Shown here: one piece after another, positions 17,677-26,265 of the stretch
Layout of the letters: each line of letters starts with the position of its first letter
How positions within the stretch are numbered: the first letter of the stretch is position 1
NCBI GenBank assembly: GCA_022510705.1
Contig: JAFLSX010000002.1
Location: forward strand, 41,818 to 105,817
DNA from: Lachnospiraceae bacterium
GTDB lineage: Bacteria; Bacillota; Clostridia; Lachnospirales; Lachnospiraceae
DNA length: 64,000 nucleotides
Direction: 5' to 3'
Position numbers and translations under genes: made by a program
Notes under the pieces: model-generated
Database searches by the model: none
Seen by the model: the letters and a program-made list of their open reading frames with translations, nothing else
Told to the model about the DNA's origin: nothing

Positions 17677-17705
17677 TTGACATACCTCGTATGATTGTAT
17701 ACAAT
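17677..17705 (+). promoter_or_regulatory. Sigma-A promoter of the citrate operon
   Basis: TTGACA (17677-17682), exactly 17 nt, TACAAT (17700-17705). The spacer and -10 lie inside a palindrome, so the promoter is expected to be shut by a bound repressor. Confidence 0.85.
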
Positions 17706-17716
17706 TATACGAGGTA
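17683..17716. promoter_or_regulatory. Palindromic operator, probable GntR/FCD regulator site
   Basis: A 34-bp palindrome with 16 of 17 positions matching between halves. The core ATTGTATACAAT (17694-17705) is perfect and the outer arms are TACCTCGTAT and ATACGAGGTA. The core resembles sites of FadR-type GntR regulators. It covers the spacer and -10, so binding should repress. The GntR gene two positions down (19248) is the obvious candidate. A partial second copy (ATTGTATAATATAAT, 17729-17743) follows. Confidence 0.75.
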
Positions 17717-17765
17717 AAACTGCGGTACATTGTATAATATAATTTTTTGCAGTAAACGGAAAGGC

Positions 17766-19193
17766 ATGATGGTAGATATGATGGATATGAATAATGTGGA
17801 AATGTTTCAAAACCGCCCTGTGAATATGAATCACAAAAATAATCTTTTGGAAATTGAAGAGCATATGTATATATTGGACGATGTAGAAAAGCCCAATGTA
17901 TTTCGGAATATGTTTCCCTACTCGGAGATTCCGAAGATTCCTTTCAATGATCGAATTGTGCCCCACAATATGCCCAAAGAAATCTGGATTACGGATACCA
18001 CCTTTAGGGATGGACAGCAGTCCAGAGCTCCCTATACTACGGAGCAGATAGTAACGATTTATGACTATTTACATAAATTGGGCGGACCCAACGGCATGAT
18101 TCGTGCTTCCGAGTTTTTCCTTTACAGTAAAAAGGATAGAGATGCCGTATACAAATGTATGGAGCGGGGGTATCAGTTTCCGGAAGTGACCAGCTGGATC
18201 AGAGCTAACAAGGAGGACTTTAAACTGGTAAAGGAAATCGGTATGAAAGAAACCGGTATTCTGGTAAGCTGTTCCGATTATCATATTTTTTTAAAATTAA
18301 AAATGACGAGAAGACAAGCTATGGAACACTATTTAAGTGTGATTCGCGACTGTCTGGAGGAGGGTATTTCGCCCCGTTGTCATTTAGAAGATATTACCAG
18401 AGCAGATATCTACGGCTATGTAGTGCCTTTCTGTCTGGAACTGATGAAACTGCAAAAGCAATATGGGATTCCCATTAAAGTGCGCGCCTGTGACACCATG
18501 GGATATGGCGTAAACTATCCCGGTGCGGTTATTCCCAGAAGTGTACAGGGTATTATCTACGCATTGCACACTCATGCAGGCGTACCGCATGCGAATATTG
18601 AATGGCATGGTCATAATGACTTCTACAAGGCCGTATCCAATTCTACTACGGCATGGCTGTACGGTTGCGCAGGAATCAATACTTCTTTATTCGGTATCGG
18701 AGAGCGGACGGGCAATACGCCTTTGGAGGCTATGGTATTTGAGTATGCACAGCTGCGGGGAGATCTAAACGGTATGGATACCACCGTCATTACCGAGCTG
18801 GCGGAGTATTATGAAAAAGAGATAGGATATCATATTCCGGAAAGAACGCCTTTTGTGGGCAAGAATTTCAATGTCACAAGAGCGGGCATTCATGCGGACG
18901 GTCTGTTAAAAAACGAGGAAATATACAATATCTTTGATACGGATAAATTTTTGAACAGACCTGTGTTGTGTGCGGTTTCCAATACTTCCGGCCTGGCAGG
19001 AATTGCCCACTGGATCAACACCTACTACAAGTTAAAGGGCGATAGACAGGTGGACAAGAACAGTGAACTGGTAAAAGAGATAAAGCTTTGGGTGGACGAA
19101 GAATATGCAGGCGGTCGTGTGACGGTGCTGACGGATGGGGAATTGGTTGAGGTCATTGACAAAATCAGCCGGAAACTCAATATTTCACTTTAG
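17766..19193 (+). CDS. Probable Re-citrate synthase (homocitrate/isopropylmalate synthase family)
   Basis: A DRE-TIM metallolyase-type condensing enzyme. DTTFRDGQQ at residues 77-85 and the metal-binding WHGHND at 280-285 define the HMGL-like family. The sequence as I recall it is closest to the Re-face citrate synthase of Clostridium kluyveri and its relatives (segments such as YSKKDRDAV, RANKEDFKLVKE, CSDYHIFLKLK) rather than to LeuA or NifV, and it lacks a LeuA regulatory domain. It would make citrate from acetyl-CoA and oxaloacetate. The operon partner isocitrate dehydrogenase supports this: together with an aconitase encoded elsewhere they give 2-oxoglutarate for glutamate. The start is uncertain among clustered ATGs at 17766-17787; GGAAAGG lies just upstream. 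Alternative: homocitrate synthase-like enzyme. Confidence 0.8.
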   Translation: MMVDMMDMNNVEMFQNRPVNMNHKNNLLEIEEHMYILDDVEKPNVFRNMFPYSEIPKIPFNDRIVPHNMPKEIWITDTTFRDGQQSRAPYTTEQIVTIYDYLHKLGGPNGMIRASEFFLYSKKDRDAVYKCMERGYQFPEVTSWIRANKEDFKLVKEIGMKETGILVSCSDYHIFLKLKMTRRQAMEHYLSVIRDCLEEGISPRCHLEDITRADIYGYVVPFCLELMKLQKQYGIPIKVRACDTMGYGVNYPGAVIPRSVQGIIYALHTHAGVPHANIEWHGHNDFYKAVSNSTTAWLYGCAGINTSLFGIGERTGNTPLEAMVFEYAQLRGDLNGMDTTVITELAEYYEKEIGYHIPERTPFVGKNFNVTRAGIHADGLLKNEEIYNIFDTDKFLNRPVLCAVSNTSGLAGIAHWINTYYKLKGDRQVDKNSELVKEIKLWVDEEYAGGRVTVLTDGELVEVIDKISRKLNISL

Positions 19194-19247
19194 ACAGATG
19201 GAGCTTTAAGCGTATAGCGGCTCTAATCCGGCAGGGGAGGAAGGATT

Positions 19248-19973
19248 GTGGCAAATTATAATGTCAAAGAGGAAGTAACGGACAAATATTCGCTGCGAGG
19301 CAGGGTTTTTCATAAACTCAGGGAGAATATTTTAAACGGTACCTATAAGGAACACGAAGAATTAAAAGAGGTTACTATTGGGGAGGAGCTGGGTGTCAGC
19401 CGAACTCCGGTGAGAGAGGCGTTTAGACAGTTAGAGTTAGAAGGTCTGATTCAGATCATACCCAACAAGGGTGCCTATGTGACGGGGATTACAGAGAAAG
19501 ATGTTAAGGATATCTATATGATCCGTTCCCTTTTAGAAGGACTTTGTGCCAGATGGGCAACTGCTCACATTAAAAAGGAGCAGTTAGAGGAAATGGAGGA
19601 AAATGTTTATCTTGCCAGATTCCATGCCGAGAAAGGACATATGGAGCAGTTGGCGCAGCTTGATAATCGTTTCCACGAAATCATGTATGAGGCCTGCAAT
19701 TCCAAGATGTTGGAACATCAGTTGAAAGACTTTCATGAATATGTTCTGCGCGTCAGAAAAAAGACTCTGGCAGATATCAACAGGGGAACCGCCTCCAATG
19801 AGGAGCATGAAAAGATCATGTTGGCGATCAAGGCAGGGGATGCGGACAGTGCGGAGCGGCTGGCCCATATGCATATGATCAATGCCTATGAAAATATGGT
19901 AAAAAATGGTTTGCATGAGGTCTACCAAAAGGAAGGCATGGAACCCTATAAGGAAGATACACAAAATAATTGA
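19248..19973 (+). CDS. GntR-family transcription regulator with FCD domain
   Basis: A 241-residue regulator of the FadR/FCD subgroup. The winged helix-turn-helix lies at about residues 20-80 (EELGVSRTPVREAFRQLELEGLI, read in part). The all-helical FCD ligand domain follows, with the Asp and three His of the usual metal site (LDNRFHE, EEHEK, AHMHM). It starts at a GTG with GGGGAGGAAGG upstream. It lies between Re-citrate synthase and isocitrate dehydrogenase, in the same direction with short gaps. The palindrome over the operon promoter is its likely site, so it should repress its own operon; the effector may be citrate, 2-oxoglutarate or another organic acid, which the sequence does not reveal. 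Confidence 0.9.
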   Translation: MANYNVKEEVTDKYSLRGRVFHKLRENILNGTYKEHEELKEVTIGEELGVSRTPVREAFRQLELEGLIQIIPNKGAYVTGITEKDVKDIYMIRSLLEGLCARWATAHIKKEQLEEMEENVYLARFHAEKGHMEQLAQLDNRFHEIMYEACNSKMLEHQLKDFHEYVLRVRKKTLADINRGTASNEEHEKIMLAIKAGDADSAERLAHMHMINAYENMVKNGLHEVYQKEGMEPYKEDTQNN

Positions 19974-20001
19974 GCAGGAAGACCTGTAGAAGGAGGACAA
20001 T

Positions 20002-21207
20002 ATGAGTAAAATTCAGATGACAACCCCTCTGGTAGAGATGGACGGAGATGAAATGACCCGGATTCTCTGGAAGATGATTAAGGAAGAGTTATTGCTTCCC
20101 TTTATTGATTTAAAAACGGAATATTACGATCTGGGACTGGAAAACCGTAATAAAACTGATGATCAGGTGACCGTTGATTCTGCCAATGCGACTTTGCAAT
20201 ACGGCGTTGCGGTTAAATGTGCCACCATTACACCCAATGCGGCCAGGATGACAGAATATAATCTAAAAGAGATGTGGAAGAGTCCTAACGGCACCATCCG
20301 TGCCATTTTAGACGGTACGGTATTTAGGGCGCCCATTGTGGTGAATGGTATCGAGCCCTGTGTGAAGAACTGGAAGAAGCCGATTACACTGGCCCGCCAT
20401 GCTTACGGGGATGTGTATAAGAATACGGAAATCAAAGTAGGAGGACCCGGCAAGGCAGAACTGGTATTTACCGATGCAGAGGGGAAGGAGACCAGGGAAC
20501 TGATACATACTTTTAATGGTGCAGGTATTCTGCAAGGTATGCACAATACGAATCAGTCCATTGAGAGTTTTGCAAGGGCATGTTTTGGTTATGCTGTTGA
20601 TACAAAGCAGGATTTGTGGTTTGCGACCAAAGATACCATTTCCAAAAAGTATGATCATACCTTTAAAGATATTTTTCAGGAGATCTATGATGCGGAATAC
20701 AAGGTAAAATTTGAGGAACTGGGCATCGAATATTTCTATACCCTGATTGACGATGCGGTAGCCCGTGTTATGAAGTCAGAAGGCGGATTTATCTGGGCTT
20801 GCAAGAATTATGACGGAGATGTCATGTCGGACATGGTCTCATCGGCATTCGGCTCTTTAGCCATGATGACCTCTGTACTGACATCGCCGAGCGGCGTTTA
20901 TGAGTATGAAGCAGCCCACGGTACCGTGCAAAGACATTATTATAAGCATTTAAAGGGAGAAGAGACCTCTACGAATTCTGTAGCAACGATCTTTGCCTGG
21001 ACCGGTGCGCTTAGAAAGAGGGGCGAACTGGATGAAAACAAGGCGCTTATGGAATTTGCGGATAAACTGGAGAAGGCCACATTAAGTACCATAGAAAGCG
21101 GTAAGATGACAAAGGACTTGGCGCTGATCACGTCCCTTGAAAATGTGACGGTTTTAAACAGCGGGGACTTTATCAAAGCAATCCGGGCTACTTATGAAGC
21201 AATGTAG
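20002..21207 (+). CDS. icd: NADP-dependent isocitrate dehydrogenase
   Basis: Oxidises isocitrate to 2-oxoglutarate and CO2 with NADP+. At 401 residues it belongs to the homodimeric, eukaryote-like group: the N-terminus reads [13 protein letters not shown], and the C-terminal half has the [12 protein letters not shown] nucleotide region and [19 protein letters not shown] lies about 5 nt before the ATG. It closes the citrate operon; no aconitase gene lies in this window. The product feeds glutamate synthesis in an organism that probably runs only this oxidative half of the TCA cycle. Confidence 0.95.
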   Translation: MSKIQMTTPLVEMDGDEMTRILWKMIKEELLLPFIDLKTEYYDLGLENRNKTDDQVTVDSANATLQYGVAVKCATITPNAARMTEYNLKEMWKSPNGTIRAILDGTVFRAPIVVNGIEPCVKNWKKPITLARHAYGDVYKNTEIKVGGPGKAELVFTDAEGKETRELIHTFNGAGILQGMHNTNQSIESFARACFGYAVDTKQDLWFATKDTISKKYDHTFKDIFQEIYDAEYKVKFEELGIEYFYTLIDDAVARVMKSEGGFIWACKNYDGDVMSDMVSSAFGSLAMMTSVLTSPSGVYEYEAAHGTVQRHYYKHLKGEETSTNSVATIFAWTGALRKRGELDENKALMEFADKLEKATLSTIESGKMTKDLALITSLENVTVLNSGDFIKAIRATYEAM

Positions 21208-21237
21208 GACTTCAAATTTAAGTAATTAATATGCAAA

Positions 21238-21295
21238 AGAAAAGGTGTTTGGAGGGATGAGCCGAAACAGGCTGCATGTCCAAACACCTTTTTTG
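21238..21295. terminator. Bidirectional terminator between icd and the ABC-F gene
   Basis: AAAAGGTGTTTGGA (21240-21253) pairs with TCCAAACACCTTTT (from 21279). The loop of 25 nt contains a smaller hairpin (AGCC...GGCT). A T-run follows on the plus strand and an A-tract precedes it for the minus strand. Confidence 0.82.
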
Positions 21296-21299
21296 CGCG

Positions 21300-23192
21300 T
21301 TACTCCGCTAATTGCTCCCATTGCTCATATAGTATATCCAATTCATCCGTAATTTCCTGCTGTTCTTTTGCAATGGCCTGCAGTTTTGCTACATCGGTTG
21401 CCACTTCGGGGACATTCATTTCTTCACTCAGCACATTTTGACGCTGTTCCAAAACGGCAATTCGTTCTTCGCATTTTTTTAAGTCATTTTCCTTCTTGCG
21501 AAGTTTAGCTTGTTCTTCTTTCTGCTGTTGCCAGTCTGCTTTGGCTGCGGTAGTCTGAGATGCTTGTATTTTTACAGGATCGGAAACAGCCGGAGAAAGA
21601 AGCGTCTTTTTTTCCAGATAATAGTCATAATTACCTATATAGTTGACAAAGGTGGAGGCTGTAAGCTCCAAGATGCGGGAGGCAGTACGATTGATAAAAT
21701 ACCGGTCGTGGGAGACATAGAGCACCGTGCCTTCGTAACTGTTAAGAGCATCTTCCAGAATCTCCTTGGACTGAATATCCAGATGGTTGGTAGGCTCATC
21801 CAGAATGAGGAAATTTGCATTGCCCAGCATCAGCTTTGCTAAAGAGAGGCGGCCTTTTTCTCCGCCGCTTAAATCCTTTACCTGCTTAAAAACCTCTTCA
21901 CCGGTGAAGAGAAAAGCGGCCAGAACATTGCGGATTTCAGTATTATCTAAGTAGGGATACTCGTCGGAAATTTCATCAAACAAGGTCTTTTCCTGATGGA
22001 GGACATGATGTTCCTGATCATAGTAACCAATTTCCACATTGGCACCCAGCCGAAAGAAACCGTTATCGGCAGGAATCAGGTCATTTAATATTTTTAAAAG
22101 GGTGGTCTTTCCGGTACCGTTATCCCCGATAATGGCAACATGTTCACCGCGTTTTAGAGAAAAATGCACGTCACAAAACAGGGGTTGAGATCCAAAGGAC
22201 TTGGAGAGCCCCTCCACTGCCAGTACATCGTTGCCACTCTGTAGACGGGGTGTCAGTACCAGTCTCATGTCGGATCGAACGTCGGTTGGCTTTTCCAACA
22301 CCTCTATTTTTTCCAGTTGTTTTTCCCGGCTTTCCGCCCGCTTAATGGATTTTTCGCGATTGAAAGAGCGCAGTTTTTCAATCACTTCTTCCTGATGCTT
22401 AATTTCCCGTTGTTGATTTAAATAGGCATGCCATTTTGCTATACGCAGCTGTTCTTTTTTAGCTGCATAGTCGGTATAGTTACCGGAGAAAGTAGTGGCT
22501 TTACTCTGATCCAGTTCAATGATCTTTCCCGCAATGCGGTCCAGAAAATAACGGTCATGGGAAACAATTAAAACTGCTCCTTTATAATTCAATAAATAGG
22601 TTTCCAGCCAAGCTATGGAGTTCATATCCAAATGGTTGGTAGGCTCATCCAGAATGATCAAATCAGGAGAAAGTAACAGCAGCTTACCAAGTGCTACACG
22701 GGTTTTCTGACCGCCGGAGAGTGTGGAAACCGGTTTTGAGAATTCCTCTTCGGCAAATCCCAAACCTTTTAACACACCTATCAGTTCGCTTTTATAAAGA
22801 TAGCCGCCGTCGGTCTCAAAGCGGTGTGTCAAAACGCTGTACTGTTCTAAAAGAGTATCGTCTGCTTCCTTCATGGAGATTTCCAACTCACGTATGCGCT
22901 TCTCCAATGTGATCAGATCTTCTCTGACAGAGAGAAGTTCTTCATATATGGTATTTTCACTGTTTAAACCTGCGTTCTGAGCCAGATAGCCCAAGGTTTT
23001 TCCCTTTGCCAAAACGACTAATCCATCGTCTGCGGCAAGTCCGCCTACAATAATGCGTAGCAGCGTAGTTTTGCCTGCACCGTTAATACCAACAATAGCT
23101 GCTTTTTCATGGTCTTCTATATGAAATGATACATTGGAAAGTACAATATTATCCGGAAACTCCTTCCGGATGTTCTGACAGGACAGTATCAT
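21300..23192 (-). CDS. ABC-F family ATPase (ribosome-associated)
   Basis: A soluble protein with two ABC ATPase domains in one chain (630 residues) and no membrane helices. Walker A motifs are GINGAGKTT and GDNGTGKTT, the signatures LSGGQKTRV and LSGGEKGRL, and both Walker B motifs read LDEPTNHLD. The interdomain linker is charged and helical, and the C-terminus has a coiled coil. ABC-F proteins bind the ribosomal E site and rescue stalled translation; some protect against antibiotics. This one looks like the general YdiF/Uup-like type; nothing marks it as a resistance factor. Short leader without attenuator; AGGAG about 10 nt before the ATG. Confidence 0.92.
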   Translation of the reverse strand: MILSCQNIRKEFPDNIVLSNVSFHIEDHEKAAIVGINGAGKTTLLRIIVGGLAADDGLVVLAKGKTLGYLAQNAGLNSENTIYEELLSVREDLITLEKRIRELEISMKEADDTLLEQYSVLTHRFETDGGYLYKSELIGVLKGLGFAEEEFSKPVSTLSGGQKTRVALGKLLLLSPDLIILDEPTNHLDMNSIAWLETYLLNYKGAVLIVSHDRYFLDRIAGKIIELDQSKATTFSGNYTDYAAKKEQLRIAKWHAYLNQQREIKHQEEVIEKLRSFNREKSIKRAESREKQLEKIEVLEKPTDVRSDMRLVLTPRLQSGNDVLAVEGLSKSFGSQPLFCDVHFSLKRGEHVAIIGDNGTGKTTLLKILNDLIPADNGFFRLGANVEIGYYDQEHHVLHQEKTLFDEISDEYPYLDNTEIRNVLAAFLFTGEEVFKQVKDLSGGEKGRLSLAKLMLGNANFLILDEPTNHLDIQSKEILEDALNSYEGTVLYVSHDRYFINRTASRILELTASTFVNYIGNYDYYLEKKTLLSPAVSDPVKIQASQTTAAKADWQQQKEEQAKLRKKENDLKKCEERIAVLEQRQNVLSEEMNVPEVATDVAKLQAIAKEQQEITDELDILYEQWEQLAE

Positions 23193-23231
23193 AAGTATTT
23201 CACTCCTAAAGGCATAAAAGGTATCACAGTC

Positions 23232-23260
23232 AGTTTACAGTTCTGATAAAAGGATGTCAA
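23232..23260 (-). promoter_or_regulatory. Promoter for the ABC-F gene
   Basis: Minus strand TTGACA (complement at 23255-23260), 17 nt, TAAACT (23232-23237). It lies back to back with the rex promoter. Confidence 0.65.
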
Positions 23261-23274
23261 GCAGGGGCCCCGGA

Positions 23275-23303
23275 TTGACATTAATTTAACAGTCGGATAT
23301 AAT
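23275..23303 (+). promoter_or_regulatory. Consensus promoter of rex with possible Rex site
   Basis: TTGACA (23275-23280), 17 nt, TATAAT (23298-23303), a perfect sigma-A match. Positions 23275-23292 resemble the clostridial Rex pattern TTGTTAA-N4-TTAACAA, with 6 of 7 right in the 3' half (TTAACAG) and 4 of 7 in the 5' half, so autoregulation is possible. Confidence 0.7.
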
Positions 23304-23346
23304 AAAATAATAAGGGGACTTCGGGATGAGAGCAGGAGGTAGTAGG

Positions 23347-23991
23347 GTGGAGGAAAAAGGTATTTCCCAAGCGGTAATAGCACGTCTGCCACGTTATTTC
23401 AGGTATCTGGGAGAACTGAAGGATGAAGGTGTAGAGCGTATTTCTTCCCAGGAGCTTTCAGAACTGATGCATGTTACCGCATCCCAGATTCGTCAGGATT
23501 TCAATAATTTCGGTGGTTTCGGACAACAGGGGTATGGCTATAATGTAGAATTTCTGTATGAAGAGATCAGTAAGATACTGGGCTTAGATAAGACACACCA
23601 TTTGATTATCATCGGTGCCGGAAACTTAGGGCAGGCATTGGGCAACTACATGAATTTTGAACGCAGGGGATTTATCTTAAAGGGCATCTTTGATAAGAAT
23701 CCTGCATTATATGGGAAAAAGGTACGTGAAATTCAGGTACAGCCCATGGAAAAGGTAGAGAAATTTGTAAGGGAAAACGATATTGATATAGCGGTGCTGA
23801 CCGTTCCCAAAACCAGCGCGGTGGAGGTGGCGGAGATACTGGTTTCCAACGGTATTAAAGCTATTTGGAATTTTGCACATGTGGATTTAAATGTGCCTAA
23901 GGGTATTCAGGTAGAAAATGTTCATCTCTCGGACAGTTTGATGAAGCTTTCCTATAATTTGGAACGCTATAATCAGGAACAGGATAATTAG
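23347..23991 (+). CDS. rex: Redox-sensing transcriptional repressor Rex
   Basis: Senses the NADH/NAD+ ratio: it binds DNA when NAD+ is high and leaves when NADH rises, controlling fermentation genes. An N-terminal winged helix (about residues 1-75, SQAVIARLPRYFRYL and VTASQIRQDFNNFGGFG) is followed by a Rossmann domain (IIIGAGNLGQALG near 86-98). I start at the GTG at 23347, giving 214 residues, because AGGAGGT lies 6 nt upstream and the resulting N-terminus matches the family; the ATG at 23326 lies before that ribosome site. It is transcribed from a consensus promoter divergent from ABC-F, followed 23 nt later by a coiled-coil protein gene. Confidence 0.96.
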   Translation: MEEKGISQAVIARLPRYFRYLGELKDEGVERISSQELSELMHVTASQIRQDFNNFGGFGQQGYGYNVEFLYEEISKILGLDKTHHLIIIGAGNLGQALGNYMNFERRGFILKGIFDKNPALYGKKVREIQVQPMEKVEKFVRENDIDIAVLTVPKTSAVEVAEILVSNGIKAIWNFAHVDLNVPKGIQVENVHLSDSLMKLSYNLERYNQEQDN

Positions 23992-24014
23992 TTGATCCGG
24001 AAAGCGGGGTAGCT

Positions 24015-24689
24015 ATGGGACGAAAGGAAGATGTATTTGAACAGGCTTTAAAGAATAAGAATATTCCGGTGCTGACACTGGATCATAAATGGCATTTGCT
24101 ATTTAATACCGCTGATACGACAACGGCTATTTTGAAGCTGGAGGATAAGCTCAATACGCTGTTGAAAAGACAGGGAAAACTGAATACGGAAACCAAGGAT
24201 ATCCGAAAACTGAAAAAGAAACTGATGGATGAAATCGTCCCCATGGTGGATGAGCTGGAGCAGTCTCCCAGTCCTAAGCTGGATAAGAAAATTGAGGAAC
24301 ATAAGCGGCTGATCAGTGAGTGTAACGATAAGATGGAGCAATATAAGCAGGAACTGATGGAACTGCCCGCTCAAATTGAAACGGCCAATTATGAATTGAT
24401 GCTGGCTACCATGGATGCCTGCTATGATACTTTAAAAGAAAATACAAAAGAAATTGAAGAAATTGGAAACTGGATTGATACAATCCGCATTGAGCTAAAG
24501 AAAAAAATCATCCGCAAACAGGAAAAAGAGGAAAAAAATCATGACTTATACAACTATATGCATGCGATCTTCGGAGCGGATGTTATCAATCTTTTTGACA
24601 TGAAATATAATCCGGAAACGCAGCATCCGAAAAAAGCGGAAAAAAAGCCGCAGGATTCCGCCCGAAAGCCGGATACGAAAACAAAGTAA
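24015..24689 (+). CDS. Cytoplasmic coiled-coil protein, unknown function
   Basis: Not recognised. 224 residues, strongly charged and helical; a long coiled coil spans about residues 40-175 with alternating Lys and Glu. The N-terminus (FEQALKNKNIPVLTLDHKWHLLF) is globular-looking and the C-terminus ends in a Lys/Pro-rich tail. No signal peptide or membrane helix. It follows rex closely in the same direction and is closed by a terminator, so it is co-transcribed with rex. Confidence 0.7.
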   Translation: MGRKEDVFEQALKNKNIPVLTLDHKWHLLFNTADTTTAILKLEDKLNTLLKRQGKLNTETKDIRKLKKKLMDEIVPMVDELEQSPSPKLDKKIEEHKRLISECNDKMEQYKQELMELPAQIETANYELMLATMDACYDTLKENTKEIEEIGNWIDTIRIELKKKIIRKQEKEEKNHDLYNYMHAIFGADVINLFDMKYNPETQHPKKAEKKPQDSARKPDTKTK

Positions 24690-24690
24690 T

Positions 24691-24719
24691 GGGACTGTTG
24701 AGCAAACAGTCCCCTTTTT
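24691..24719 (+). terminator. Intrinsic terminator after rex operon
   Basis: GGGACTGTT (24691-24699) pairs with AACAGTCCC (24705-24713), 5-nt loop, followed by CTTTTT. Confidence 0.85.
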
Positions 24720-24737
24720 AAAAAATGGAGTGAAAAT

Positions 24738-26237
24738 ATGGATTATTTAGTAACACAGGAGGAAATGAGGGCATATGATATTTATACCATAGAGCATATA
24801 GGGATTCCGGCCCTGGTGCTGATGGAGAGGGCGGCATTGGCTGTGGCCCGACGGGTGGAATGTGCCCTGCAGGATAGAAAAGGGAAGGTGCTGTGTGTCT
24901 GCGGAAGCGGGAACAATGGAGGAGACGGCCTGGCTCTGGCACGTCTGCTCTTGGATAAAGGCATTGCAGTACAGACAGTTTTTTTGGGAGAAAGGGATCG
25001 TGCGAGCAAGGAGACGGCATGCCAGCTCTCTATTTTGCAGAAATATGAAGTCACACTTTTAAACGAAATTCCCCATGAAGAATATGCGGTGGTGGTAGAT
25101 GCCATATTCGGTACCGGATTATCCAGAGAGGTGACGGGGATTTTCCTAAAGGCTATAGAGACCATCAATGAACTTGGGGCTTATACCATTTCAGTAGATA
25201 TTCCTTCGGGATTGGACGGGGATACGGGAAAAGTGCTGGGAGCTGCCGTAGAGGCTGACGAGACGGTAACGCTGGCCTTTGCAAAAAGAGGGCTCTATCT
25301 TTATCCCGGGCCTTACTATGCCGGAAAAATACAGGTGGCAGATATCGGAATTACACGGAAAAGCTTTAACGGAAGAATCCCGGGTATGTATACCCGCAAA
25401 GATGCGCCGGCCATGCTCTGGCCGAAAAGGAGGCCGGACGGCAACAAAGGCACTTTTGGGAAACTGTTGTTAGCAGCGGGCAGCGAAGGGATGACAGGTG
25501 CGGCATTGTTAGCGGGAGAGAGCGCTTACCGGGCAGGGGCCGGTATGGTAAAGCTGGTTGTACCAGAAAGCATCAAGGGAACAGTACAGGAAAAACTGCC
25601 GGAGGCTTTACTGTTAAGCTATAGTAAAAGTATGGGATTGGCAGATAAGGAGGAAACCGCCTTTTTAGAGAGCTGTGAGTGGGCGAATACGCTGGCAGTC
25701 GGGCCGGGACTCTCGGTATGCGAAAGCGGCAGAAGACTATTGGAACTGGCGCTCCAAACAACCAAACCACTGCTGATTGATGCGGACGGTCTGAATATAC
25801 TGGCAAAAGATGAAAGTCTTAAGCAGATTTTAAAAAGAAGGCAGGGTAGGACGATACTCACTCCCCATATGGGGGAACTGGCGAGACTTTTGGGAAAGTC
25901 CCTGGCAGAGATAACGGACACAGAGGCAGAAAGCACGTACCGGGCTGCGGAAGAGTTTAGGTGTATTGTGGTCGGTAAGAGTGCCAGAAGCTATGTATGC
26001 GAGCCAGGTGGAGCAATGTTTTTAAATATTGCGGGAAATGATAAATTGGCTACCGCAGGAAGCGGGGATACCCTGTTTGGTATTCTGGCTGCCTTGACAG
26101 CTCAGGGAATGGATATGCGGGATGCAGCTGAAGCCGGCGTCTATCTGCATGCCTGTGCAGGAGACGTGGCGGCTAAGATGGCAAAAGGAGCGGGCATTAC
26201 GGCCTCGGATATTATAAAGAGTCTGTCCGTACTGTGA
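24738..26237 (+). CDS. nnr: Bifunctional NAD(P)HX epimerase / ADP-dependent dehydratase
   Basis: Repairs hydrated NADH and NADPH. The N-terminal epimerase half (about residues 1-215) carries CGSGNNGGDGLALARLL and the DAIFGTGL segment. The C-terminal kinase-like dehydratase half (about 225-499) carries NKGTFGKLLLAAGS, the active-site stretch LTPHMGELARL and AGSGDTLFGILAAL. At 499 residues it has the normal fused length. GGAGTG lies 8 nt before the ATG. It begins a group with alr and the MazF-type gene, as in many Firmicutes, where an acpS gene often also lies between them; none is seen here. Confidence 0.94.
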   Translation: MDYLVTQEEMRAYDIYTIEHIGIPALVLMERAALAVARRVECALQDRKGKVLCVCGSGNNGGDGLALARLLLDKGIAVQTVFLGERDRASKETACQLSILQKYEVTLLNEIPHEEYAVVVDAIFGTGLSREVTGIFLKAIETINELGAYTISVDIPSGLDGDTGKVLGAAVEADETVTLAFAKRGLYLYPGPYYAGKIQVADIGITRKSFNGRIPGMYTRKDAPAMLWPKRRPDGNKGTFGKLLLAAGSEGMTGAALLAGESAYRAGAGMVKLVVPESIKGTVQEKLPEALLLSYSKSMGLADKEETAFLESCEWANTLAVGPGLSVCESGRRLLELALQTTKPLLIDADGLNILAKDESLKQILKRRQGRTILTPHMGELARLLGKSLAEITDTEAESTYRAAEEFRCIVVGKSARSYVCEPGGAMFLNIAGNDKLATAGSGDTLFGILAALTAQGMDMRDAAEAGVYLHACAGDVAAKMAKGAGITASDIIKSLSVL

Positions 26238-26265
26238 GAAGAATAGGATGAGAGGAAACATAGAG

